A DNA stretch of 64,000 nucleotides from Kitasatospora sp. DSM 101779 (lineage in GTDB: Bacteria; Actinomycetota; Actinomycetes; Streptomycetales; Streptomycetaceae). The stretch covers positions 405,023 to 469,022 of the forward strand of contig NZ_JAHTIK010000001.1 in assembly GCF_025655475.1 (NCBI RefSeq). The letters run 5' to 3'. A program made the position numbers and the translations under genes. Below the pieces are notes generated by a model. It ran no database searches. It saw only the letters and a program-made list of their open reading frames with translations, and was not told the DNA's origin. Positions 15,441 to 23,833 of the stretch are shown here, in pieces. Position 1 is the stretch's first letter, and each line of letters opens with the position of its first letter.

Positions 15441-15917
15441 ATGTCGAACGCCAAGAAGTCCCCCCGGAGCAGCAGTGCCGCCGAGCAGAAGTTCGACGGG
15501 TTCACGCCCGAGGAGCGCGAGGCGATGAAGGAGCACGCCCAGGAGCTCAAGGCCGCCGCGCGCCGCAGTCCCCGCACGGCCAAGGCGGACGCCGAGCAGG
15601 ACGTCCTGGCGAAGATCGCCGAAATGCCGGAGGCGGACCGGGTCCTCGCCGAACAGCTCCACCGGATCGTCCGTTCCACGGCACCGGACCTCGCACCGAA
15701 GCTCTGGTACGGGATGCCGGCGTACGCCCGGGGCGGCAAGGTCGTCTGTTTCTTCCAGAGCGCCCAGAAGTTCAAGACCCGGTACGCCACCCTGGGCTTC
15801 AGCGACCTGGCCGACCTCGACGAGGGCGCCATGTGGCCCACCTCCTACGCCCTCACGGAGCTGACGGCCGACACCGAGGCGCGGATCGCCGAGCTCATCG
15901 CGAAGGCCGCCGGCTGA
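15441..15917 (+). CDS. DUF1801 family protein
   Basis: A 158-residue protein. After a Lys/Ser/Glu-rich N-terminal leader ([20 protein letters not shown]) comes the DUF1801 domain: [20 protein letters not shown], then [20 protein letters not shown] and [19 protein letters not shown], ending with an [10 protein letters not shown] helix. The DUF1801 fold resembles frataxin-like iron-binding proteins (the YdhG/YjbH group), but function is known for few members, so I assign none. The ATG at 15441 follows GAGAGGAAG. The charged N-terminal part is longer than the bare domain and may be a coiled coil. The neighbours are unrelated. Confidence 0.85.
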   Translation: MSNAKKSPRSSSAAEQKFDGFTPEEREAMKEHAQELKAAARRSPRTAKADAEQDVLAKIAEMPEADRVLAEQLHRIVRSTAPDLAPKLWYGMPAYARGGKVVCFFQSAQKFKTRYATLGFSDLADLDEGAMWPTSYALTELTADTEARIAELIAKAAG

Positions 15918-16006
15918 GGGCTCCCCTCCCCGGTCCGCGTCGCCTCGGCCCCGGGCCGGCGGTCCTGTCGGCCGGTCAGGTCGGGCCGGGGCCGGGTGGG
16001 TGGGTC

Positions 16007-16813
16007 TCAGAGGCCGTGGCCGCCGCCCGTGTCCGAGCCGGAGATCCAGGCGTGGTGGAAGCCGTGGGCTCCGTCGGAGCGGCTGACGGTGTCGCGGGCC
16101 GTCCGGCCGCCGAGCAGTCCCGTCCGGGCGGAGAAGACGGGCAGCAGGACGCGCAGCGCGCGCCTGCCGTGGACCGCGACGAGCAGGGCCGTCTCCTCGG
16201 CGGCGCCCGGTCGGTCCACGGGGCGGGTGGTCGCGGCAGAGACCGTGGGCAGGGGGTGGAGTCGGCGCAGGCGGGCGAGTTCGCGTCGGCCGGCCGCGGT
16301 TCGGGGGCCGGCGAGGAGCAGGGCGAGGGCGGCGGCGGCGAGCAGCGCGCCGGGCACGACGGAGCCCTGGAGGATCGCCGTGCCGGCGGCACCGGCGGCG
16401 GCGGCCGAGATGAGGCGTACCCCTGCGAGCCGGGTCGGGCCGCAGATCAGGTGACGGTCGGACAGGTCCCGGCGGAGATCGTGCCGGGCCCGCTGCACGG
16501 CGGGTCGTGCGGCCACGTCGGCCAGGGCGAGCGGTCTGGACAGGGCGCTGCGGACGGCGCGGTGCGCGGGGGTCGGGTCGGCGGGCAGGTCGACCCTGCC
16601 GCTTAGCCGGAGCCGTCCGCCGCGGTCGGCGTCCAGTGCTCCGGAGAGTCGGAACTCGACGACGACCACCACCAGCGCGGCCTTCGGACCGCCGCGGAGG
16701 GCTGCCAGGCGTGCCGCGCCCAGGCCGTCCGTCCGGCCGCGGGCGGGCCAGTGGCGGAGCAGTGCGGCCACGACCACGCCGGCCGCCGAGCAGACCGTCC
16801 AGAACGTTCCCAT
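16007..16813 (-). CDS. TIGR04222 domain-containing membrane protein
   Basis: A 268-residue protein typical of streptomycetes, usually annotated as TIGR04222. Features are one N-terminal membrane segment (TVCSAAGVVVAALL), an ALRGGPKAALVVVVVEFRLSG strand-helix block corresponding to the family's LAGGPxR region, and a central hydrophobic pair (residues 155-200, including ALLAAAALALLLAGP). The tail is Gly/His-rich (HGFHHAWISGSDTGGGHGL), as in other members. It is anchored in the cytoplasmic membrane; function is unknown. The ATG at 16813 has GGAGGTGG upstream. Confidence 0.75.
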   Translation of the reverse strand: MGTFWTVCSAAGVVVAALLRHWPARGRTDGLGAARLAALRGGPKAALVVVVVEFRLSGALDADRGGRLRLSGRVDLPADPTPAHRAVRSALSRPLALADVAARPAVQRARHDLRRDLSDRHLICGPTRLAGVRLISAAAAGAAGTAILQGSVVPGALLAAAALALLLAGPRTAAGRRELARLRRLHPLPTVSAATTRPVDRPGAAEETALLVAVHGRRALRVLLPVFSARTGLLGGRTARDTVSRSDGAHGFHHAWISGSDTGGGHGL

Positions 16814-16966
16814 CGTCCACCTCCGGAGGCGGGCCGCGGTGCCGGACAGCGGGGTGCGGCCCGACGCGGGACACACCTGGCCCGACCGGCGAATTCCCCC
16901 GACTCCGTTGCTTCATACCGGACTTGAGCACCTTCAGAGGTTCGGCGGGCGGGATCAGGCGCCCGT

Positions 16967-17251
16967 TCAGGCCGAGAGCGCCGAGAGCGCTTCGTCGCGC
17001 CCGCCCTCGCCCTCCGCGCAGGCGGCGGCCAGCCGGTCGAGGGAGACGTCCAGCGCTGCGGCCAGGGCGGCGACGGTGAAGAACGCCGGTGTCGGTGCCC
17101 GGCCGGTCTCGATCTTGCGGAGGGTCTCGGCGGAGACGCCCGCCGCCGCGGCCACCTCCACCATGCTGCGGTCGCCCCGGGCCCGGCGCAGCAGTGCGCC
17201 GAACCGCTCGCCGCGCTCGCGCTCCCACGGGGTCAATGGAGTCCTCACCAT
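16967..17251 (-). CDS. XRE family helix-turn-helix regulator
   Basis: A 94-residue DNA-binding protein consisting almost only of a Cro/CI-type HTH: FGALLRRARGDRSMVEVAAA, AGVSAETLRKIETGRAPTPA, then FFTVAALAAALDVSLDRLAA. It diverges from a methionine aminopeptidase gene across 57 bp that contain a 10-bp perfect palindrome. This is a recurrent streptomycete arrangement, so the regulator probably controls itself and the peptidase. The ATG at 17251 is the first methionine in phase with the domain; an upstream ATG at 17260 is less likely. A short acidic tail follows the HTH. Confidence 0.85.
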   Translation of the reverse strand: MVRTPLTPWERERGERFGALLRRARGDRSMVEVAAAAGVSAETLRKIETGRAPTPAFFTVAALAAALDVSLDRLAAACAEGEGGRDEALSALSA

Positions 17252-17263
17252 GACCGTGATATT

Positions 17264-17281
17264 AATACCGGTATAAGTATT
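17264..17281. promoter_or_regulatory. Palindrome between XRE regulator and map
   Basis: ATACCGGTAT (17265-17274) is a perfect 10-bp palindrome, nested in AATAC...GTATT arms (17264-17268 and 17277-17281). The surrounding TATTAATACC...GTATAAGTATT is AT-rich and probably holds both divergent promoters, with TATAAG a possible -10 box for map. Confidence 0.6.
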
Positions 17282-17308
17282 GGGTCCATCCGGGGTGGGG
17301 AATCGCAC

Positions 17309-18076
17309 ATGGTGGAGATCAAGTCGGACGCGGCGCTGGATGCGATGCGTGAGGCCGGACGCGTGGTCGGCCGCGCGCTGGAGGCCGTGCAGGGGGCCGC
17401 GCGCCCGGGAGTGTCGCTGCTGGAACTCGACGAGGTGGCGCGCGGTGTGCTCGCCGAGGCCGGGGCCCGCTCCCCGTTCCTCGGGTACCGGCCCTCGTTC
17501 GCGCCCACGCCCTTCCCCGCGGTGATCTGCGCCTCCGTCAACGACGCGATGGTGCACGGCATCCCGACCGGGTACCGGCTGCGCGACGGTGACCTGGTGA
17601 GCATCGACTGCGGCGCGGAGCTGGACGGCTGGACGGGCGACGCCGCGATCAGCTTCACCGTCGGCACGGCGCGGCCCGCCGACCAGGCCCTGATCGACGC
17701 CACGCGCCGGGCCCTCGACGCCGGTATCGCCGCCGCCGTGGCGGGCGGCCGCATCGGCGACATCTCCCACGCTGTCGGCACCGTCGCCCGCCGGGCCCGC
17801 TGCGGCATGCCGGAGGGCTTCGGTGGTCACGGCATCGGCCGCCGGATGCACGAGGACCCGCACCTGCCCAACCGGGGGCGCCCCGGCCGGGGCTTCCCGC
17901 TGCGCCACGGCCTGGTCCTCGCGATCGAGCCGATGCTCATGGCCGGCGGGCGCGACGACTACCGCACCGGCGCCGACGGATGGACGCTCTTCACCACGGA
18001 CGGCAGCCGCGCGGCCCACATCGAACACACCGTCGCCATTACGGAGGACGGGCCGCGCATCCTGACCCTCCCCTGA
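17309..18076 (+). CDS. map: Methionine aminopeptidase, type I
   Basis: A 255-residue metallopeptidase that removes the initiator Met from new proteins. All five metal ligands are present: D100 (SIDCG), D111 (TGDAA), H174 (GFGGHGIG), E207 (AIEPML) and E239 (HIEHTV), plus the substrate-binding H83 in MVHGIP. The length is normal for type I enzymes without a zinc-finger extension. Streptomycetes have more than one copy; this one, divergent from an XRE regulator and away from ribosomal genes, is probably the accessory copy. The ATG at 17309 is preceded by GGGGAATCGCAC, a moderate ribosome binding site. Confidence 0.95.
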   Translation: MVEIKSDAALDAMREAGRVVGRALEAVQGAARPGVSLLELDEVARGVLAEAGARSPFLGYRPSFAPTPFPAVICASVNDAMVHGIPTGYRLRDGDLVSIDCGAELDGWTGDAAISFTVGTARPADQALIDATRRALDAGIAAAVAGGRIGDISHAVGTVARRARCGMPEGFGGHGIGRRMHEDPHLPNRGRPGRGFPLRHGLVLAIEPMLMAGGRDDYRTGADGWTLFTTDGSRAAHIEHTVAITEDGPRILTLP

Positions 18077-18303
18077 CACCCGACGCACCGGCCGCCCCTC
18101 CGCCGAGGGCGCAGCGCTCACCCGCCGGCACCCGCGCCGGCCGCACTCCCCCCCCAGCCCGGCCGAACCGCCCCCGGCGGCCGAGCGCTGAGGAGCAGAT
18201 CCTCACGACCCGACGACGAACGGCATCCGGCTGCCACCGGGCTGCCCGTGGCTGCCCGGAATCCCGTTGCACGGCCGTGTTCCCGCCGGGTTGGATCGTG
18301 CCC

Positions 18304-19107
18304 ATGGATGTCGAACCGCCGTCCGAAGCCGTGGCCACGAGGCACCGCCGACCGCAGACACCGGACGGCCCGCCCGCGCACCGTGCCCGCGGCCATGTCC
18401 TCGACCTGTGCCGGCGGGCCGATCCGGATCGCATCGACGCACTGCTGCGGCTCACCGTCACGGCCGACCTGCCCTGGGACGAGGAGTTGGTGCGGGCGGT
18501 CGCCCGGGTCTCCGACGACCGTTTCGTCCCGCTGCTCGTCCGTCTCGCCACCGCGCCGCGCCCGGTGGCCCTGGTGGCGCTGGAGGCTCTGGCGGCGCTG
18601 CGCCCGGGCCCCGGCGCGGTGCGCACCCTGGTGGCCGTCTTCACCGGGTCGGCGGACGACCGCCGGCTGCACGAGGCCGCGAGCCGGGCGCTGGTCGCGG
18701 CGGGCCCGGCCGCGGTGGCGGCGCTGCTCCCGTACGTGCCGTGGACGCCGGAGGCCGACCGCCGGCTCCGGCAGTCGCTCGCCTGGTTCTTCGGGCGTGC
18801 GGACTGCGGGACGGGCCGCGCGGTACGACTGCTGACGGAGTTCCTCTCCGACCCGTGTTCCCGCACCCGCGCCGAGGCCGCGGCCTCCCTCGGTCTGCGC
18901 GGCGACCCAGCCGCGGGCCCGCTGCTGGAGCGCGCCCTCGCCCACCCCGACGAACGGGTCCGGGCCCGCGCCGCCACGGCGCTCGGCCGGGTCGGCGCAC
19001 ACGGCGCGGTGGAACGGTTGCGGCGGACGGCCGCGGACGACTGGTTCCCGACCGTCCGTGATGCCGCCGCCGCGGCCGTCCGGGCGCTGACCGCCCGGCA
19101 GCACTGA
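18304..19107 (+). CDS. HEAT-repeat protein
   Basis: A 267-residue protein made mostly of paired helices: LLVRLATAPRPVALVALEAL, AASRALVAAGPAAVAALLPY, RAEAAASLGLRGDPAAGPLL and RARAATALGRVGAHGAVERL. These are HEAT/PBS-lyase-type repeats, scaffolds for protein binding. There is no signal peptide or catalytic motif. The first 35 residues are basic and unstructured. The ATG at 18304 lacks a strong ribosome binding site (GTTGGATCG), so the true start could lie a little downstream. The 227 bp between map and this gene contain nothing I recognise. Function is unknown. Confidence 0.8.
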   Translation: MDVEPPSEAVATRHRRPQTPDGPPAHRARGHVLDLCRRADPDRIDALLRLTVTADLPWDEELVRAVARVSDDRFVPLLVRLATAPRPVALVALEALAALRPGPGAVRTLVAVFTGSADDRRLHEAASRALVAAGPAAVAALLPYVPWTPEADRRLRQSLAWFFGRADCGTGRAVRLLTEFLSDPCSRTRAEAAASLGLRGDPAAGPLLERALAHPDERVRARAATALGRVGAHGAVERLRRTAADDWFPTVRDAAAAAVRALTARQH

Positions 19108-19152
19108 CCGACCGTCGGCGCCGGCCTCGGGCCGCCCGCCGCCGAACGGCCG

Positions 19153-19530
19153 TCAGCCGCGCACGGACACGTCGCCGTGCACGGCCCCGTCCGCGCGGCC
19201 GTGCCTGCCGTGCTGCTCGTAGAGCCGGTCGGCGAGCAGGGCGTGGGCGAGCGTCCCGCCCGCCCGGACGGCGGCGGCCACGAAGGCGGTCTCGGCGAGT
19301 TCCTCCACACTGACGCCGTGTCGGCGGGCTGCGGCGGTGTGCACGTCGAGGCAGTAGGAGCACTGGGTGACGAGCGCGACGGCCACCGAGATCAGCTCGC
19401 GGTAGCGCCGCGGCACGACGCCGTCCTCCCGGTCGACGGCCTCCTGGAAGGCGAGCCAGGCGGCGAACTCCGCCGGGGCGGCCCGGCCGACGGCTCGGGC
19501 GCGGTGCAGGTCGTCTGGGTTCTCGTACAC
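19153..19530 (-). CDS. Carboxymuconolactone decarboxylase/AhpD-like protein
   Basis: A 125-residue protein of the CMD/AhpD fold. The redox motif is C57-SY-C60-LDVH64, preceded by RRYRELISVAVALVTQ and followed by ARRHGVSVEELAETAFVAAA, which is the AhpD-type CxxC-DVH arrangement of peroxidase-reducing proteins. It is cytoplasmic. I chose GTG 19530 because GAGGAG lies eight bases upstream; an in-frame GTG at 19566 has no ribosome binding site. It is divergent from the broken LysR gene, which once may have regulated it. Confidence 0.85.
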   Translation of the reverse strand: MYENPDDLHRARAVGRAAPAEFAAWLAFQEAVDREDGVVPRRYRELISVAVALVTQCSYCLDVHTAAARRHGVSVEELAETAFVAAAVRAGGTLAHALLADRLYEQHGRHGRADGAVHGDVSVRG

Positions 19531-19664
19531 GGGCGGACTCCTCGGTCGACGGGTGGCGGCGGACACTGCTGTCCGCCGCCCGACACCACCTCACCGGGGG
19601 CGGCCCGGGCCCGTCCAAGACCGGTTTCGGACGGGCGGTTCGGTTCTGGGTATCGTGGCCGGTC

Positions 19665-20539
19665 ATGGACCTGCGGGCGTTGCGCTGTTTCGTCGCGGTG
19701 GCCGAGGAGGGCCACTTCGGCCGCGCGGCGGCCCGGCTGCACCTCGCCCAGCCGCCGCTGAGCCGCCGGATCCGCGACCTGGAGGCGGATCTCGGGTGCC
19801 GGCTGTTCGACCGGATCCCGACCGGGGCCCGGCTCACCCCGGCCGGCGAGGTGCTGCTCGCGGAGGCGCGCGATCTCCTGGAACGGGCCGAGCGCGCCCG
19901 GGAACGGGTGCGCGGCGCCGGGGCCGGCCGGGTGCTGGTGGTCGGCGTCGCCGCCGGTGCGGGTCTGGACGTCGGCCCGGCGGCGCTGGCCGCCCTGCGG
20001 CGCAGCCGCCCCGGGCTGCGGGTACGGCTGCGCGAGGCGCCGGTCACCGACCCGAGTGCCGGGCTGCGGGAGCGGCGGGGGGGGACCTGGCGCTGACCCG
20101 GTTGCCCTTCGACACCGCCGGTCTGACGGTCCGCCCGCTCGGGGTGGAGCCGGTGGTCGCGGCCGTGCCCGCCGACGATCCGCTCGCGGACCGCGACCGG
20201 CTGCACGTCTCGGAGCTGGTCGCCCGCCCGCGCTTCCGCCTGCCGCCCGGGACGGACGCCCGGTGGCGCGCCTACTGGCTGGCCGGCGGGGACGACTCCC
20301 CCGGCCCGGTGGTGGCCTCGGTCGAGGAGTGCCTGCACAGCGTGGTGTGGGAGGGCGTCGTGGGGCTGCTGCCGGCCGGGGCCGCGCTGCGGCATGCGCG
20401 GGCCGGCATCGCCTTCGTCCCGGTGGACGGCCACCCGCCGAGCCGGATCGTCGCCGCCCGACCCGCGGACTGTACCGATCCGCTGGTCGGCGCCCTGGTC
20501 GACGCCCTCGCCGCCGTCTCCCGGTCCGCACCGGGGTAG
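19665..20539 (+). pseudogene. LysR family regulator split by a frameshift in a G8 run
   Basis: The first frame gives a full LysR helix-turn-helix (DLRALRCFVAVAEEGHFGRA, then LHLAQPPLSRRIRDLEADLG) and the first strands of the effector domain, then stops at 20096. The rest of the effector domain is intact in another frame from about 20081 (DLALTRLPFDTAGLTVRPLG to ALVDALAAVSRSAPG, stop 20539). The switch falls exactly in eight consecutive G residues at 20077-20084; one more G would restore the frame. It is either a recent loss, a phase-variable tract or a sequence error. TATCGT (19651-19656) eight bases before the ATG suggests a leaderless transcript. Confidence 0.85.
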
Positions 20540-20543
20540 GGGA

Positions 20544-20632
20544 TGTCTTCAAAGGGCGGTCGGGTGGTTGGTTCAGGGGCGCTGGGGGCACCCCCCAGCG
20601 CCCCTGTGGCTACCCGATCGCCCGTGAAGACA
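20544..20632 (-). repeat. Dispersed intergenic repeat, copy C (inverted), with strong hairpin
   Basis: This 89-bp element is bounded by TGTCTTCA (20544-20551) and TGAAGACA (20625-20632). It lies in the opposite orientation to copies A, B and D. Its centre is a perfect 14-bp stem, AGGGGCGCTGGGGG-CAC-CCCCCAGCGCCCCT reading across the loop, four bases after the LysR stop, so it may also serve as a terminator. Confidence 0.8.
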
Positions 20633-20679
20633 CTCCGCAGTGATGCCGGTCGGCAGCCGCTGCACCGGGCCGCGGCCGG

Positions 20680-21648
20680 TCAGGCGCTGGGCAGCGGCTC
20701 GGCCGGGCGGTCGGCGACGGCCGGTGCCGCGGTGCGGTGGGTGCGTTCGACGGCCTGGCCCCAGTAGGTGCCGGCGACCATGAGCACGGCGCCGAGGGCG
20801 GCGGGTGCGGTGAGCCGTTCGCCGCCGAGACCGATGCCGACGGCGACCGCCCAGACGGGTTCGGTGCCGAGGAGCAGGCTGGCCCGGCTGGCGGAGCTGC
20901 GCTGCACCGCCCAGGTCTGTGCGAGGAAGGCGAACACGCTGCAGAACAGCGCGAGGTGGAGCAGCGATCCCCAGGTGGCCGCACTCGCCTGGGCGAGGCC
21001 GTGCAGGCCCGCGGCGGCGGGCGCGGCGAACACGGCCGTGCCGACGGCGGTCTGCACGGCGGTCAGGTGCATGGGGCGCAGGTCTCGTCCGGCCGTGAGG
21101 TGTCCGACGAGTGCGACGTGTGCGGCGCGGACGACCGCGGCGGCGAGCATCAGGAGGTCGCCGAGGCCGGGGGTGTGCAGGCCGGTGCCGGACATCAGCA
21201 GTCCGACGGCGAGGACGCAGAGCCCGGCGGCGGCGAAGAACCGTCCCGGCAGCGGGCCGCGTCCGCCGGTGCGGTCGAGCAGCGGGGTGAGCACGATCGT
21301 GAGGCTGATGATGAGTCCGGCGTTGGCGGCGCTGGTGTGCGCGACGCCGTAGGTCTCGATCGCGAGGACGGCGGCCTGGGTGAGGCCGAGCACCGAGCCG
21401 TACCGCAGCTCGGCGGGCCGCAGCCGGGCCGGGGTGCGCGGGCCGGTGCGTCGGCGGGGGCGGCGGGCGGCTCCGGCGGCGATCACGGCGGCGGCCGCGA
21501 GCCCGGCGAGGGCGTAGCGCACGAAGAGGACGGTCAGGACGGGGACGGCGCCGGTCGCGGCCTTCGCGGCGAGATAGCTGGAGCCCCAGACGATCGCCAC
21601 GAGCAGCAGGACCAGGTCGGTACGGCGGTTGTCAGGCACGGCCACCAC
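20680..21648 (-). CDS. DMT superfamily transporter (EamA family)
   Basis: An integral membrane protein of about 322 residues with ten hydrophobic segments in two EamA repeats. The first opens LVLLLVAIVWGSSYLAAKAA and the second contains LAAAVVRAAHVALVGHL, with the repeat-closing ALFCSVFAFLAQTWAVQRSS and SLLLGTEPVWAVAVGIGL. Members of the drug/metabolite transporter superfamily export amino acids, drugs or metabolites. The start is uncertain: GTG 21648 and GTG 21639 fit the fold, and GTG 21705 would add a basic leader; none has a clear ribosome binding site. The neighbouring divergent LysR gene is a possible regulator. Confidence 0.85.
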   Translation of the reverse strand: MVAVPDNRRTDLVLLLVAIVWGSSYLAAKAATGAVPVLTVLFVRYALAGLAAAAVIAAGAARRPRRRTGPRTPARLRPAELRYGSVLGLTQAAVLAIETYGVAHTSAANAGLIISLTIVLTPLLDRTGGRGPLPGRFFAAAGLCVLAVGLLMSGTGLHTPGLGDLLMLAAAVVRAAHVALVGHLTAGRDLRPMHLTAVQTAVGTAVFAAPAAAGLHGLAQASAATWGSLLHLALFCSVFAFLAQTWAVQRSSASRASLLLGTEPVWAVAVGIGLGGERLTAPAALGAVLMVAGTYWGQAVERTHRTAAPAVADRPAEPLPSA

Positions 21649-21682
21649 GCTGCCGGAGCGCGACCGTGAAGCCAAGGACCAC

Positions 21683-22198
21683 TTACTGAAACGATCTTTT
21701 AGCACAGCTGCACGGTTGACCCGGGGGTCGTCGTCCCGTACTCGGCTTCCTGTGCGACGGGGGGCCTGCGGGACGGCGCGGCGGGCCGCGTCCGGTCTCC
21801 GGCTTCGAACCGGTCGACCCCCGGACGGAGACGTGGACGAAGCCGAGGCCGGTCAGGTGGACGAGCACCGCCGGGAGCAGGGCCGGCCACGGAGTCCGGC
21901 CGCGGCGACGTGCCCAGGCGGCGCCGAGCCCGGCCACCAGCACGGCCGCGACCGGCGGGCCCCAGGGTGCCGCGCACACCTCCAGGTAGCCCGTTCCGCC
22001 GCAGACGCGCCTGCCCGACACGGGCGAGGATCCGCAGCCGTCGGGTACGAAGAGCCTCACGAACGACAGCCCCGCATTCACCGTGAGGGCGCCGAACAGG
22101 AGCAGCCCCGAAACGACACCGAAGGCGATCTCGGCCGGCCGGCGCGGCGCCGGACCGTACACGGGCGGCGGTGGACCGTACGCGGGCGGAGCGTTCAT
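21683..22198 (-). CDS. Small Pro-rich membrane protein
   Basis: A 171-residue protein opening with a Pro/Tyr-rich cytoplasmic leader (PAYGPPPPVYGP) common in actinobacterial membrane proteins. Three to four hydrophobic segments follow (AEIAFGVVSGLLLFGALTVN, VAAVLVAGLGAAW, LLPAVLVHLTGLGFVHV), then a Pro/Arg-rich tail of doubtful significance. A cysteine-containing loop (CGSSPVSGRRVCGG...VC) lies between the first two. The ATG at 22198 has GAGG seven bases upstream. It is transcribed towards the EamA gene and may be co-transcribed with it. I do not recognise a function. Confidence 0.6.
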   Translation of the reverse strand: MNAPPAYGPPPPVYGPAPRRPAEIAFGVVSGLLLFGALTVNAGLSFVRLFVPDGCGSSPVSGRRVCGGTGYLEVCAAPWGPPVAAVLVAGLGAAWARRRGRTPWPALLPAVLVHLTGLGFVHVSVRGSTGSKPETGRGPPRRPAGPPSHRKPSTGRRPPGQPCSCAKRSFQ

Positions 22199-22357
22199 GT
22201 GATCACCTCGGGTCGAACGGCCGGGCGGATGCGGGCGTCTGCCCGACGGCCCCTGCCGTGCCCGACGGCCGAACCGCCCTGCATGAGGTACGACTACTCA
22301 AGCCCCTCGGTGAGCTCTGCGCGGAAGGTCTCCTGGAGCAGCACCTAGGCTGTGCGG

Positions 22358-23284
22358 ATGGACGAACGCCAACTGCGGGTGCTGCGGGAGCTCGGCGAGC
22401 TCGGCAGTGTCACGGCGGTCGCGGAGGCGATGACGGTGACGCCGTCGGCGGTGTCACAGCAGTTGCGGCTGCTGCAGCGTTCGGTGCCGGTCCCGCTGAC
22501 CGAGCGTGCCGGGCGGCGCCTGGTGCTCACCGATGCCGGGCGGGCCCTCGCGGACGCGGCGATCGACGTGTCCGCGGCACTGGCCCGGGCCCGGCACGCG
22601 GTCGACCGGTTCGTGGAGCAGCCGCAGGGCCTGGTGTCGGTCGCCGCGTTCCACAGTGCGGGCGCGGCGTTCTTCCCGCTGCTGCTGCGTCAGGCGGCTG
22701 CGGCGGAGGGCTTCCCGGGGCTCACCCTGGCGGACGAGGACGTCGCCCAGGACCGGTTCCCGCAGCTGACCCGGGACCACGACCTCGTCCTGGCGCACCG
22801 TCTGGACCACACCGCGCCCTGGCCGGGCACGGTGGCGGTCACCCCGTTGCTGCACGAGCCGCTGGACGTGGCGCTGCCGGCCGGCCATCCCCTCGCGGCC
22901 CGGGAGCGGTTGACTCCGCACGACGTCGCGGGCCTGCCGTGGATCACCGTCCACGACGGCTTCCCGCTGCTGGCCACCGTCGAGGCCATTGCGGCGGTGG
23001 CCGGCCGCCGGCCCGGGATCGTCCACCGGATCAACGAGTTCACGGTCGCGGCGGAGGTCGTCGCGGCCGGCGGCGGGCTGGCGCTGATGCCGCGCTGGAC
23101 GGCACGGCCGCACCCGGCCGTGGTGCTCCGCCCGCTCACCGGGGTGCACGCCAGCCGCCACATCGACGTCCTGCACCGCCCCGAACGCACCGCCCGCCTG
23201 GCGGTGCGCACCGTCCTGACCGCCCTGGTCCGGGCCGCGGACACCATCCGCGGCAGCGACCGGGCGACCCCGCCACCGCCGTAG
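22358..23284 (+). CDS. LysR family transcriptional regulator
   Basis: A 308-residue LysR protein: N-terminal winged helix (ERQLRVLRELGELGSVTAVA, then VTPSAVSQQLRLLQRS) and a periplasmic-binding-protein-like effector domain from about residue 90 (GLVSVAAFHSAGAAFFPLLL). The ATG at 22358 lies seven bases after TAGGCT (22346-22351), an ideal -10 hexamer, so the message is probably leaderless. It diverges from the small membrane protein and EamA genes and is the natural candidate to regulate that pair. The effector is unknown. Confidence 0.9.
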   Translation: MDERQLRVLRELGELGSVTAVAEAMTVTPSAVSQQLRLLQRSVPVPLTERAGRRLVLTDAGRALADAAIDVSAALARARHAVDRFVEQPQGLVSVAAFHSAGAAFFPLLLRQAAAAEGFPGLTLADEDVAQDRFPQLTRDHDLVLAHRLDHTAPWPGTVAVTPLLHEPLDVALPAGHPLAARERLTPHDVAGLPWITVHDGFPLLATVEAIAAVAGRRPGIVHRINEFTVAAEVVAAGGGLALMPRWTARPHPAVVLRPLTGVHASRHIDVLHRPERTARLAVRTVLTALVRAADTIRGSDRATPPPP

Positions 23285-23420
23285 GCACCGCTCCCGGAGA
23301 GGACGCGGGGCGCCGGCCGCAGACCAAGCCGCACGCGGATCAGAGGGAGCAGCAGTACGCGCCGCCCACCACTGCGGACCGGAGCGGGGAGCGGCCCGAC
23401 CGGCCCCCGGGCCTCGGTGG

Positions 23421-23708
23421 TCAGGCGGCCGTCGGGGCGTGCTCGGCCGCCGGGCGGGTGAGGGCGATCACGGCGATGTCGTCCGCGAGTTGGTGGGTCC
23501 AGTCGCCGACGTCGGCGGTGGGGCCGATGCCGAGGTCGGCGCGGGCGGCGGGCGCGGCGGAGCCTTGCAGGACGGGCGTGAGGACGCACGGCGAGGCCCC
23601 CGCGGCGGCGAGTACCGTCCGGAGTGCGCGCGTCGAACCTGCGCGCGTCGAACCTAACCGGCGGGTCGCGCCGACCGCCGTGCCGCTCGTCACCGGACTG
23701 CCGGGCAT
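23421..23708 (-). pseudogene. Probable PP2C/SpoIIE phosphatase C-terminal fragment
   Basis: The 95-codon frame ends GDWTHQLADDIAVIALTRP, which matches the closing strand of SpoIIE/PP2C-type phosphatases (pattern DDxAVLALR), preceded by LRTVLAAAGASPCVLTPVL resembling the penultimate helix. The metal-binding aspartates of the N-terminal and central parts are absent. The first 30 residues are low complexity, with a short GSTRAGSTRA duplication. I read it as a decayed gene end; a short real protein cannot be excluded. Confidence 0.35.
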
Positions 23709-23833
23709 GGGTCCGGCCTCCTCTCTCCCTCCCCGGCGGATGTCTCCGTACCAAGAGTTTCAGAGCATGAAATCTCTTCATAAGTGTTCATCGGCGCAGG
23801 GCTGGCGCCGGCCGGTCGCTAGCCTTACTGCCC

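Noticed and set aside
23421..23657. Plus-strand frame opposite the phosphatase fragment
   Set aside because: Low-complexity Gly/Ala/Arg translation without motif; the minus-strand frame has the recognisable DDIAVIAL ending.
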